Shown one piece after another: positions 17,414 through 25,082 of a stretch of DNA of 64,000 nt. The stretch comes from an uncultured Lachnospiraceae bacterium (GTDB lineage: Bacteria > Bacillota > Clostridia > Lachnospirales > Lachnospiraceae), in assembly GCA_947631685.1 (NCBI GenBank), contig CANRMI010000001.1, forward strand, positions 310,001-374,000, in the 5' to 3' direction. Positions within the stretch are counted from its first letter, which is position 1. Each line of letters begins with the position of its first letter. A program made the position numbers and the translations under genes. Below the pieces are notes generated by a model. The model did no database searches. It saw nothing but the letters and a program-made list of their open reading frames with translations, and was not told the DNA's origin.

Positions 17414-18262
17414 ATGGCACAGATAATTGACGGAAAGGCGATCTCCGCACAGATCAAAGAGGAGCTGAAAGAAAAAGTAAAGGGGCTTAAAGCCGCGGGA
17501 AAAGAGATCACTCTGGCGGTCATACAGGTAGGGGAAGATCCCGCCTCCACCGTTTATGTCAACAATAAGAAAAAAGCCTGTGAATATGTGGGCATCCGCT
17601 CCCTGGCCTATAATCTGCCGGAATCTGTCAGGGAGGCCGAATTGCTTCAGCTGATAGAAGAACTGAACGCAAGAGAGGATGTCAACGGGATTCTGGTACA
17701 GTTGCCCCTGCCTGTGGGGATTGAGGAAGATAAGGTCATCAGAAGTATTGCGCCCGAAAAGGATGTGGACGGATTCCACCCCGGTAATGTGGGTGCCCTC
17801 TGCATTGGAGAACCGGGATTTCTGCCCTGTACGCCGGCTGGGATCATCCAGATGTTAAAGCGCTCCGGTATCTCGATCGAAGGGAAAGAATGCGTGGTGG
17901 TGGGAAGAAGCAATATTGTGGGAAAACCCATGAGCCTGCTGCTGCTTCGTGAAAACGGAACGGTGACGGTGGCCCATTCCCGTACGAAGGATTTAAAGGC
18001 GGTTACCAGGCGGGCTGATATTTTGGTGGCGGCCGTGGGGAAACCTAAAATGATTACCAGGGAATATGTCAAAGAAGGCGCCGTTGTGATAGACGTGGGA
18101 ATCCACCGCATGGAAAACAACAAACTCTGCGGCGATGTGGACTATGCGGATGTGGAGCCGGTCTGCAGCGCCATTACTCCGGTGCCGGGAGGCGTGGGCC
18201 CCATGACGGTGGCCATGCTGATGTACAACTGTGTGGAATCGTTAAATCTGCAGGCAAGATAG
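17414..18262 (+). CDS. folD: Bifunctional methylene-THF dehydrogenase / methenyl-THF cyclohydrolase
   Basis: 282 residues, standard. It interconverts methylene-THF, methenyl-THF and 10-formyl-THF with NADP(H). Landmarks are the catalytic lysine block with YVNNKKKACEYVGI, QLPLPVGI, PEKDVDGFHPGNVG, PCTPAGIIQMLKR, the Rossmann VVGRSNIVGKPMSLLLL and PVPGGVGPMTVAML. AAGGAG lies about 9 nt before ATG 17414. It is the natural partner of fhs directly upstream. Confidence 0.97.
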   Translation: MAQIIDGKAISAQIKEELKEKVKGLKAAGKEITLAVIQVGEDPASTVYVNNKKKACEYVGIRSLAYNLPESVREAELLQLIEELNAREDVNGILVQLPLPVGIEEDKVIRSIAPEKDVDGFHPGNVGALCIGEPGFLPCTPAGIIQMLKRSGISIEGKECVVVGRSNIVGKPMSLLLLRENGTVTVAHSRTKDLKAVTRRADILVAAVGKPKMITREYVKEGAVVIDVGIHRMENNKLCGDVDYADVEPVCSAITPVPGGVGPMTVAMLMYNCVESLNLQAR

Positions 18263-18271
18263 GAGCTTTCT

Positions 18272-19729
18272 ATGAAATGTCCCAACTGCGGCTCGGACAT
18301 CAAGGATGGCAATCTTTACTGCGAAGTATGCGGTGAAGAGATACATATTGTGCCGGATTTTGAGCCTGAAATCGAATACAGCATAACCCAGACACTTTCC
18401 GGTATCCGGGACGAGGTTCTGGAAGAGGTGCCCGGGCAGGAACAGGATAAGCCGTCAAAACGGCAGTCTGGGGGGAGTGCCGTTTCCAGACGCAAGATCC
18501 TTTGGATCTTTGGAGGCAGCGGCGTGGTCTTGCTGCTGGCGGGCATAGTCACAGCGGTGGTTTTTGGAATAAGGGAACAGCGTGCCCATTCGGTGGAATA
18601 TCAGATAGCCCAGGCGCTGACCTGTGTGGCGGACGGGAATGTCTCGGACGCGATTCTGCACTACGACAGGGCAATAGAACTGGAAGAAAATATCGATCTG
18701 CGTTTTCAACTAGCTCTTCTATATGAACAGAGCGGCCGCAATCAGGAATATCTGGATTGTTTGAGCGATATTGTATCTTCTCCATACGCGACGGAAAGCC
18801 AAGTGGAAACGGCTTATAAATATTTGGTTTTCTATTTCCAGGAGAGGGAAGATTATGCTTCCATCCACACGCTTTTAAACAACACCACAAACGAGACCAT
18901 AAAGGATATGTTTTCCCAGTATATGGCGGAGCCGCCCAAATTCAGCTATACGGAAGGCACCTATGCGGAGGTTATCCCCCTAAAGCTGACTTCCGATACG
19001 AAGGGGACCATTTATTATACTATGGATGGCACCATGCCGGATGAAAACAGTCAGGTCTACGTGACACCGATCTTTTTGGAGACCGGTACTTATGAAATCT
19101 CTGCGGTCTTTGTAAACGAGTATGGCATTTCCAGTTCAGTGGAAGCGAGAACCTATGTGATAGACGTACTGAAGCCGTCCGCGCCGGAGGTAGAAACCTA
19201 CAGCGGCCGCTATACCGTGCCGACCATGATAAAAGTAAAAGTGCCGGCGGGCTGCAGGGTTTATTATACCACGGACAGCACCACGCCTACCAATGAGTCG
19301 ACGCCGTATACGGGGGACATTCCCATGCCGCCCGGCAGGAGCCTTTTTAAGTTCATTGCCTACAATGAAGAGGGGGCGGCGGGAAGCTGCATCGCAAGGC
19401 AGTACGAGCTGGTATTGGATACCGATCTGACGGTCAATATGGCGCTGGACGGGTTAAAGGAAGAACTGGTCGCGTCAGGAAGAATCCTGGACGTTCAGGG
19501 AAGCATACCGGGAGAAATGCAGGGGACTTATCTCTATCTGTTCCAGTCTGTTCAGAATTTTGCCGATCTGGGTGACTATTATATCTTCGCGGAAATCTAT
19601 ACGGACGCCGTAACTCAGGTCAATACGGGAGCGCTTTACGCGGTAAATGTCTATACGGGGGAGTGCTACAGGATGTCCTGGGACGGTACGGGGATACCGG
19701 GGTTGGAGCCCGTCATAAGCAACGCCTGA
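18272..19729 (+). CDS. Zinc-ribbon membrane protein with TPR and chitobiase-type C-terminal domains
   Basis: 485 residues. A zinc ribbon uses C3, C6, C17 and C20 (CPNCG...CEVCG). A single membrane helix lies at 76-100, so the ribbon should be inside and the rest outside. Residues about 105-215 are helical and TPR-like. Two related beta-rich units at about 228-305 and 310-385 contain GTIYYTMDGTMPDE and CRVYYTTDSTTPTNES, the pattern of chitobiase/beta-hexosaminidase C-terminal (CHB_HEX_C_1-like) domains. The last 90 residues are a separate domain that I do not recognise. AGGAG precedes ATG 18272 and folD ends 9 nt upstream. A wall- or sugar-contacting sensor is a guess; no enzyme motif is seen. 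Confidence 0.8.
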   Translation: MKCPNCGSDIKDGNLYCEVCGEEIHIVPDFEPEIEYSITQTLSGIRDEVLEEVPGQEQDKPSKRQSGGSAVSRRKILWIFGGSGVVLLLAGIVTAVVFGIREQRAHSVEYQIAQALTCVADGNVSDAILHYDRAIELEENIDLRFQLALLYEQSGRNQEYLDCLSDIVSSPYATESQVETAYKYLVFYFQEREDYASIHTLLNNTTNETIKDMFSQYMAEPPKFSYTEGTYAEVIPLKLTSDTKGTIYYTMDGTMPDENSQVYVTPIFLETGTYEISAVFVNEYGISSSVEARTYVIDVLKPSAPEVETYSGRYTVPTMIKVKVPAGCRVYYTTDSTTPTNESTPYTGDIPMPPGRSLFKFIAYNEEGAAGSCIARQYELVLDTDLTVNMALDGLKEELVASGRILDVQGSIPGEMQGTYLYLFQSVQNFADLGDYYIFAEIYTDAVTQVNTGALYAVNVYTGECYRMSWDGTGIPGLEPVISNA

Positions 19730-19793
19730 CGGGAGCATGAGGCAGCGGCAATTTTGAATATACAATATAAAACGCCGGATAAACTTTGGGTTT

Positions 19794-19814
19794 GCGGCAG
19801 AATGAGAGGAAAAA
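19794..19814 (+). repeat. Leader copy 1, before nfnA
   Basis: A 21-nt segment ending at the nfnA start, containing CGGCAGAATGAGAGGAA. It is identical to 20731-20751 ahead of nfnB and includes the AGAGGA ribosome site. Confidence 0.9.
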
Positions 19815-20693
19815 ATGTATAAGATCATCAAAGCAAAGCAACTGACGGACACGATTTTTCAAATGGAGGTGGAAGCTGCCAGAGTAGCCAAAGCCTGCCA
19901 GCCGGGGCAATTTGTGATTGTCAGAACGGATGAGGGAGGAGAAAGGATCCCCCTTACCATATGTGACTATGACAGGGAACGGGGAACCGTGACCATCGTG
20001 GTTCAGATCGTAGGGGCGGCCACCCAGATGATGTCTTCCCTGAAGGAAGGAGATTCTTTCCATGATTTTGTGGGACCTTTGGGCTGTCCCTCCGAGTTTG
20101 TTACGGAAGATCTGGAGACCTTGAAAAACAAAAAAATGCTGTTTGTGGCAGGCGGTGTAGGTACCGCGCCGGTATATCCCCAGGTAAAATGGCTGCATGA
20201 GCATGGCATTGACGCGGATGTGATCGTAGGCGCCAAGACGAAAGAACTGGTTATTTTGGAAGAAGAGATGAAAGCGGTTGCCGGTAACCTCTATATTACG
20301 ACGGATGACGGTTCTTACGGCAGAAGCGGAATGGTGACACAGACCATCCAGGATCTGGTAAGTGAAGGCAAAAAGTATGATACCTGTGTAGCGATCGGCC
20401 CCATGATTATGATGAAATTTGTCTGCAAACTGACCAAGGAATTGGGACTGCCCACTATCGTAAGCTTAAATCCCATCATGGTGGACGGTACGGGCATGTG
20501 CGGTGCCTGCCGTGTCAGCGTGGGCGGAAAAGTAAAGTTTGCCTGTGTGGACGGTCCGGAGTTCGACGGCCATCAGGTGGATTTTGATGAAGCGATGCAG
20601 AGACAGCAGATCTATAAGACTGCGGAAGGACGGGCTTTCTTAAAGGCAAAGGAAGGCGCTACCCATCATGGCGGCTGCGGAAACTGTCAATAA
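19815..20693 (+). CDS. nfnA: NfnA: FAD/NAD and [2Fe-2S] subunit of NADH-dependent ferredoxin:NADP oxidoreductase
   Basis: 292 residues, of the sulfide/dihydroorotate dehydrogenase-like FAD/NAD family. With NfnB it couples ferredoxin and NADH oxidation to NADP reduction (flavin-based bifurcation). The FAD-binding barrel carries RIPLTICDYD; the NAD domain carries VAGGVGTAPVYPQVKWL. The cluster is held by C229, C232 and C244 (DGTGMCGACRVS...FACVDGP); the aspartate before C229 may be the fourth ligand as reported for the Thermotoga enzyme. Cytosolic. The neighbouring nfnB makes this assignment much stronger than glutamate synthase small-subunit partners or a PyrK protein would be. Confidence 0.88.
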   Translation: MYKIIKAKQLTDTIFQMEVEAARVAKACQPGQFVIVRTDEGGERIPLTICDYDRERGTVTIVVQIVGAATQMMSSLKEGDSFHDFVGPLGCPSEFVTEDLETLKNKKMLFVAGGVGTAPVYPQVKWLHEHGIDADVIVGAKTKELVILEEEMKAVAGNLYITTDDGSYGRSGMVTQTIQDLVSEGKKYDTCVAIGPMIMMKFVCKLTKELGLPTIVSLNPIMVDGTGMCGACRVSVGGKVKFACVDGPEFDGHQVDFDEAMQRQQIYKTAEGRAFLKAKEGATHHGGCGNCQ

Positions 20694-20730
20694 GCAAGCG
20701 GAACATATCATAAAAATGCAGGCCGCAGGG

Positions 20731-20751
20731 GCGGCAGAATGAGAGGAAAAA
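20731..20751 (+). repeat. Leader copy 2, before nfnB
   Basis: Identical over 21 nt to 19794-19814; here two more A residues separate it from ATG 20754. It contains the AGAGGA ribosome site and an in-frame ATG at 20739 that is probably not used. Confidence 0.9.
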
Positions 20752-20753
20752 AA

Positions 20754-22139
20754 ATGGACGTAATGAAGAAAGTGCCGGTTCGTGAGCAGGATCCTCAGGT
20801 GCGGGCGTCAAATTTCGAAGAAGTATGTTTGGGCTACAACAAGGAAGAGGCTATGGAAGAGGCATCGCGCTGCATTGGATGTAAGAACGCGCAGTGTATC
20901 AAGGGTTGTCCCGTAGCTATCAATATTCCGGAATTTATCGGACATATCAAAGAGGGAGACGTGGAAAAGGCCTATCAGGTCATCAGCGAGGCTTCCGCGC
21001 TGCCGGCAGTCTGCGGCCGTGTCTGCCCCCAGGAGAGCCAGTGCGAGGGAAAATGTATCAGAGGGATCAAAGGGGAGCCTATTTCTATCGGAAAGCTGGA
21101 ACGTTTCACGGCTGACTGGGCAAGGGAGAACGGGATCAAGCCCGAAGGCGCCAAAGAAAAGAATGGAAAGAAGGTTGCCGTGATCGGTTCCGGCCCCGCA
21201 GGTCTTACCTGTGCGGGAGATCTGGCAAAAATGGGATATGACGTGACGATCTTTGAAGCCCTGCATGAGCCCGGCGGCGTGCTGGTATATGGGATTCCCG
21301 AATTTCGTCTGCCCAAGTCCGCGGTTGTGGCGAAAGAGATTGAGAACGTGAAGAGCTTGGGCGTGAAAATAGAGACCAATGTGGTGATCGGCAAATCCGT
21401 TACCATAGACCAGCTGCTGTCGGAAGAGGGATTTTCTGCCGTATTTATCGGCTCCGGTGCCGGACTCCCCAAATTTATGGGCATTCCCGGAGAAAATGCC
21501 AACGGCGTATTTTCCGCCAATGAATACCTTACCAGAAGCAATCTGATGAAAGCCTTTGACGAGGAATCCAATACCCCCATTATGCGCGGACACAAGGTCG
21601 CTGTGGTAGGCGGCGGAAATGTGGCTATGGACGCGGCCAGAACCGCGCTGCGCCTGGGCGCTGAGGTGCACATCGTATACCGTAGAAGCGAGGAAGAACT
21701 TCCCGCCAGAGTGGAAGAGGTGCATCACGCAAAGGAAGAGGGGATCATATTCAACCTGTTGACCAATCCGGTCGAAGTACTCCATGATGAAAAAGGCTGG
21801 GTGACCGGTATAAAATGCGTCAAAATGGAACTGGGAGAGCCGGATGAATCGGGCAGGAGGCGTCCTGTGGAAATAGCCGGTTCCGAATTTGTCATCGATG
21901 TGGATACGGTAATTATGTCTCTGGGAACTTCTCCCAATCCGTTGATCTCTTCCACAACAGAAGGTTTGGAGACCAATAAGTGGAAGTGTATCATCGCGCA
22001 GGAAGAGGATGGAAAAACCACCAAGGAGGGCGTTTACGCAGGCGGCGACGCCGTAACCGGCGCGGCTACCGTGATCTTGGCCATGGGTGCCGGAAAAGCG
22101 GGAGCCAAGGGTATTGACGAATATCTGCGCAGCAAATAG
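20754..22139 (+). CDS. nfnB: NfnB: NADPH- and ferredoxin-linked flavoprotein (GltA-like)
   Basis: 461 residues. Often labelled NADPH-dependent glutamate synthase small subunit, but paired with NfnA it is the bifurcating flavin subunit. The N-terminus binds two [4Fe-4S] clusters (RCIGCKNAQCIKGCPVAIN and AVCGRVCPQESQCEGKC). VIGSGPAGLTCAGDLAKMG binds FAD, and VAVVGGGNVAMDAARTALRLG with VYRRSEEELPAR binds NADPH. The end has YAGGDAVTGAATVILAMGAG. ATG 20754 is preferred over 20739 because AGAGGA lies 6 nt upstream. No large glutamate synthase subunit is nearby. Confidence 0.88.
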   Translation: MDVMKKVPVREQDPQVRASNFEEVCLGYNKEEAMEEASRCIGCKNAQCIKGCPVAINIPEFIGHIKEGDVEKAYQVISEASALPAVCGRVCPQESQCEGKCIRGIKGEPISIGKLERFTADWARENGIKPEGAKEKNGKKVAVIGSGPAGLTCAGDLAKMGYDVTIFEALHEPGGVLVYGIPEFRLPKSAVVAKEIENVKSLGVKIETNVVIGKSVTIDQLLSEEGFSAVFIGSGAGLPKFMGIPGENANGVFSANEYLTRSNLMKAFDEESNTPIMRGHKVAVVGGGNVAMDAARTALRLGAEVHIVYRRSEEELPARVEEVHHAKEEGIIFNLLTNPVEVLHDEKGWVTGIKCVKMELGEPDESGRRRPVEIAGSEFVIDVDTVIMSLGTSPNPLISSTTEGLETNKWKCIIAQEEDGKTTKEGVYAGGDAVTGAATVILAMGAGKAGAKGIDEYLRSK

Positions 22140-22178
22140 ATCCTGCGTCTTACAGAGAGTGCTTTGGAGGAAACGGAT

Positions 22179-22478
22179 ATGGTAAAGCATATTGTTTTGT
22201 GGAATTTTAATCCCGAAATGTCCCCGGAGGAAAAGAAAGCCGCAGGGCTTAAGATGAAGGAACTGCTGGAGCCTATCAAGGAACTGGTGGACGGCGCGGT
22301 GGAGATAAAAGTGGTACAAGATGCCCTTGCCTCCAGTAACCGTGAGATCGCCCTGATAGGCACCTATGAGAGTGAAGCCGCCCTGAAGGCCTACCAGGTG
22401 CATCCCGCGCATGTGGAGGCAGGAAAATTTGTCAGAAGCGTTACCTGTGAGCGCGCCTGCATGGATTATGAATACTAA
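22179..22478 (+). CDS. Dabb (stress-responsive alpha/beta barrel) domain protein
   Basis: 99 residues forming one ferredoxin-like Dabb unit. MVKHIVLWNF at the start, VVQDALASSNREIALIGTYES in the middle, and LKAYQVHPAHVEAGKFVRSV then DYEY at the end follow the family pattern. Family members usually dimerise; substrates are mostly unknown. ATG 22179 has TTGGAGG 8 nt upstream. It lies 39 nt after nfnB and may be cotranscribed with it. Confidence 0.87.
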   Translation: MVKHIVLWNFNPEMSPEEKKAAGLKMKELLEPIKELVDGAVEIKVVQDALASSNREIALIGTYESEAALKAYQVHPAHVEAGKFVRSVTCERACMDYEY

Positions 22479-22504
22479 AGTGTTTTCCGATGGGAGGAAT
22501 GGAT

Positions 22505-23074
22505 ATGCCCCGGAGTTCTGAAAAGGAAACCGAATACGAAGAAGAAACGGAAGCTTTTAAGGAAGAGGGGGAGGGCAGTCCGATAGCGCCTGCGGCACTG
22601 TATGAAAACAGCGCGGACAAGGCGGCCGACAACAAATCGTCCGCCTATATGCTTCTGGCAGTGGGCGGCCTGGGACTGCTGGCGGTGGTTCTGGGCATTA
22701 CGGGCATACTCCCCATTCACCTTACAGGCAATATGAAGTATATGACTTATGGAGTCATGAGCACCCTTTTTCTATTGTTTGTCATCATGGGCGTGGTGTC
22801 CATGAAGTCCTACCGCTTCTTCGCAAAGAAAGCAGAGTCCGAAAATTCCCTGCGCGGCACTGTGGAAAAATGGTGCCTGGAGAATTTTAAAGCAGAGGAG
22901 ATCGACAGGACTGTTGGGGGAGAGGAAATGCCGGAGGAGGAAAAGTACTTTCAGCGCACCGCTTATATGCGCAGCAGGATTTCCGGGCAGTTTTTGAATC
23001 TGGATACGGCGTTTCTGGAAAATTTTGTAGACGATATTTACGGCAGGATCTTTGAAGAAGAGAAAAAAGCATGA
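22505..23074 (+). CDS. Two-helix membrane protein upstream of rlmH, function unknown
   Basis: 189 residues. An acidic N-terminal 35 residues (Glu-rich) is followed by two membrane helices, about 46-70 (YMLLAVGGLGLLAVVLGITGIL) and 78-98 (YGVMSTLFLLFVIMGVVSM), and a charged C-terminal domain of about 90 residues ending in FVDDIYGRIFEEEKKA. I do not recognise a catalytic motif. GGGAGG 7 nt before ATG 22505 decides between three near in-frame ATGs (22490, 22499, 22505). The stop overlaps the rlmH start by 4 nt, so translation is probably coupled. Confidence 0.72.
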   Translation: MPRSSEKETEYEEETEAFKEEGEGSPIAPAALYENSADKAADNKSSAYMLLAVGGLGLLAVVLGITGILPIHLTGNMKYMTYGVMSTLFLLFVIMGVVSMKSYRFFAKKAESENSLRGTVEKWCLENFKAEEIDRTVGGEEMPEEEKYFQRTAYMRSRISGQFLNLDTAFLENFVDDIYGRIFEEEKKA

Positions 23075-23550
23075 AAATATCCGTAGTCTGCGTTGGAAAA
23101 ATAAAGGAAAAGTTTTACCGGGACGCCTTGGAGGAATACAGCAAAAGGCTGTCCCGGTACTGTAAGTTTGAAATACTGGAAGTAGCGGACGAAAAGACAC
23201 CGGAAGGCGCGGGCGTCATGGAAGAGGACGGAATAAAACGCCGGGAGGGAGAGCGGATCTTAGCCCGCCTCAAAGAAGACGCCTACGTGATCACCTTGGA
23301 GATCTTGGGTGAAAGACTGGACTCACCGGCCTTTGCCGGCCTGCTGGAACAGATTGCCCTGAGGGGAAAAAGCCATATTCAGTTTGTGATCGGAGGCTCT
23401 CTGGGCCTCCATGAGTCTGTCAGCGCGAGAGCGGATAAGAAGCTGAGTTTTTCCGATATGACCTTTCCGCATCAACTGATGAGAGTGATCTTAAGTGAGC
23501 AGATCTACAGAGGATACCGTATTATAAACGGGGAACCCTATCATAAATAA
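23071..23550 (+). CDS. rlmH: 23S rRNA pseudouridine-1915 N3-methyltransferase
   Basis: 159 residues, the exact usual size. A SPOUT methyltransferase that methylates pseudouridine 1915 in helix 69 of 23S rRNA. MKISVVCVGKIKEKFYRDA opens it, and FVIGGSLGLHESV forms the SAM loop. LSFSDMTFPHQLMRVILSEQIYRG, given here in part, and INGEPYHK close the knot. ATG 23071 overlaps the previous stop (ATGA). Confidence 0.96.
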   Translation: MKISVVCVGKIKEKFYRDALEEYSKRLSRYCKFEILEVADEKTPEGAGVMEEDGIKRREGERILARLKEDAYVITLEILGERLDSPAFAGLLEQIALRGKSHIQFVIGGSLGLHESVSARADKKLSFSDMTFPHQLMRVILSEQIYRGYRIINGEPYHK

Positions 23551-23580
23551 TGCCGCTGCTTTTTGGAGGTCTTATGTATT

Positions 23581-24348
23581 ATGTATAACGATCTATTTTC
23601 TATCGGTCCCATTACCATCCATACCTACGGTCTGATGATATTTTTAGGTGTGATCGCGGCGCTTTTTACGGGAGAGGCGAGAGCGAAGAAGAGAAATATG
23701 GACGCGGACGCGCTCTATACCATGACGTTTTTGTGCGTGGTACTGGGCTTTTGCGCGGCTAAGGTGCTGTTTTGCATTGTGGAATGGAAACAGTTCATCC
23801 AAAACCCTTTCAGTGTCCTGACTGCCAGTGGCTTTGTGGTCTACGGCGGTATTCTGGGAGGCGTTGTGACCGCGTACGTCTATTGCAGGCTCAGGAAACT
23901 TTCTTTTGTGGATTACTTTGACCTGATGATGCCGTCGGTGGCTCTGGCCCAGGGCTTCGGAAGGCTGGGGTGTTTTTTTGCGGGCTGCTGTTACGGGCGG
24001 GAAACGGATTCCTTTATCGGGATCGCCTTTTCCCATTCCGACTATGCCCCCAATGGAGTGAAGTTGATACCCACCCAGCTTTTTTCCAGCGCGGGCATGT
24101 TTGTGATCGCGGGGTTTTTGTTCTGGTATGGCCGGAAAGAACGGCAAAAGGCCCAGGTGGGAGCTCTGTATCTGATATTGTACAGCATCGGCAGGTTTAC
24201 AATTGAGTTTTTCAGAAATGATTACCGGGGGACGGTGGGCATCTTTTCCACGTCCCAGTTTATTTCGTTCTTTGTACTGGCGTTGGGAATCTTTCTGTTT
24301 TTCAGGAAAAATACAAAAAAAGCAAAAGCGGAGCCGGAGGAATCATGA
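23581..24348 (+). CDS. lgt: Prolipoprotein diacylglyceryl transferase
   Basis: 255 residues and about seven membrane helices. It transfers diacylglycerol from phosphatidylglycerol to the lipobox cysteine of prolipoproteins at the outer face of the membrane. Landmarks: IGPITIHTYGLMIFLGV, VVYGGILGG, and ALAQGFGRLGCFFAGCCYG, with the catalytic arginine region in a cysteine-rich clostridial version; the end has YRGTVG and IFLFF. GGAGGT about 10 nt upstream selects ATG 23581. Confidence 0.93.
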   Translation: MYNDLFSIGPITIHTYGLMIFLGVIAALFTGEARAKKRNMDADALYTMTFLCVVLGFCAAKVLFCIVEWKQFIQNPFSVLTASGFVVYGGILGGVVTAYVYCRLRKLSFVDYFDLMMPSVALAQGFGRLGCFFAGCCYGRETDSFIGIAFSHSDYAPNGVKLIPTQLFSSAGMFVIAGFLFWYGRKERQKAQVGALYLILYSIGRFTIEFFRNDYRGTVGIFSTSQFISFFVLALGIFLFFRKNTKKAKAEPEES

Positions 24349-24375
24349 GGGCTTTGCCGGTAAAGTGAGGAAAGT

Positions 24376-25080
24376 ATGGGAGCGTTTGTGGAATTTCAGG
24401 CTGTGGATAAGATATACCAGTCCGGGGAGGTCTCCATTCAGGCGTTAAAAGACGTGAACTTTGAGATAAATCAGGGAGAGTTCTGCGTCATTGTAGGGGC
24501 TTCCGGCGCGGGAAAAACCACTATTTTAAATATTCTGGGGGGAATGGATACCCTGACGGCCGGAAAGGTCTTTCTGGACGGACAGGAGATCTCCGCCTAT
24601 AACAAAAAGCAGCTGACGGCCTACAGACGCTACGACGTAGGCTTTGTGTTTCAGTTTTATAATCTGGTGCAGAATCTCACCGCCTTAGAAAATGTGGAAC
24701 TGGCGGCCCAGATCTGCAAGGAGCCGCTGGATGCCATGGAGGTCCTTGAAGATGTGGGATTAAAGGAGCGGAGTAAGAATTTCCCAGCTCAGCTTTCAGG
24801 CGGGGAACAGCAGCGGGTAGCCATAGCCAGAGCGCTGGCCAAGAATCCCAAGCTGCTCTTGTGTGACGAGCCCACCGGCGCCCTGGATTACAACACGGGA
24901 AAAGCCGTTTTGAAGCTGTTGCAGGACACCTGCAGGCAGAAAGGGAAAACGGTGGTGGTGATCACCCACAATCAGGCTCTGACCGCCATGGCAGACCGCA
25001 TCATTACCGTAAAAAGCGGTACGGTGCAGAGTATGCGCCTCAATGAGAAAAAAGTGAATGTGGAAGAGATCGAGTGGTAG
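24376..25080 (+). CDS. ABC transporter ATPase, MacB/LolD-like
   Basis: 234 residues, single ABC domain. Walker [10 protein letters not shown] near 40, Q-loop [20 protein letters not shown], signature [15 protein letters not shown], Walker [13 protein letters not shown] and the H-loop VITHN are all intact. The type pairs with FtsX-like permeases that do mechanical work or extrusion rather than classical import. Its partner gene begins 2 nt after the stop. GAGGAAAG precedes ATG 24376. Substrate unknown. Confidence 0.93.
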   Translation: MGAFVEFQAVDKIYQSGEVSIQALKDVNFEINQGEFCVIVGASGAGKTTILNILGGMDTLTAGKVFLDGQEISAYNKKQLTAYRRYDVGFVFQFYNLVQNLTALENVELAAQICKEPLDAMEVLEDVGLKERSKNFPAQLSGGEQQRVAIARALAKNPKLLLCDEPTGALDYNTGKAVLKLLQDTCRQKGKTVVVITHNQALTAMADRIITVKSGTVQSMRLNEKKVNVEEIEW

Positions 25081-25082
25081 CC

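Noticed and set aside
19730-19814. Possible promoter before nfnA (TACAAT/TATAAA boxes)
   Set aside because: AT-rich -10-like boxes occur, but no acceptable -35 lies 16-18 nt upstream of either.
20808-22412. Long minus-strand frame (534 residues) opposite nfnB
   Set aside because: Its opposite strand carries a clear protein with all motifs; the frame has low-complexity His/Gln composition typical of antisense shadows.
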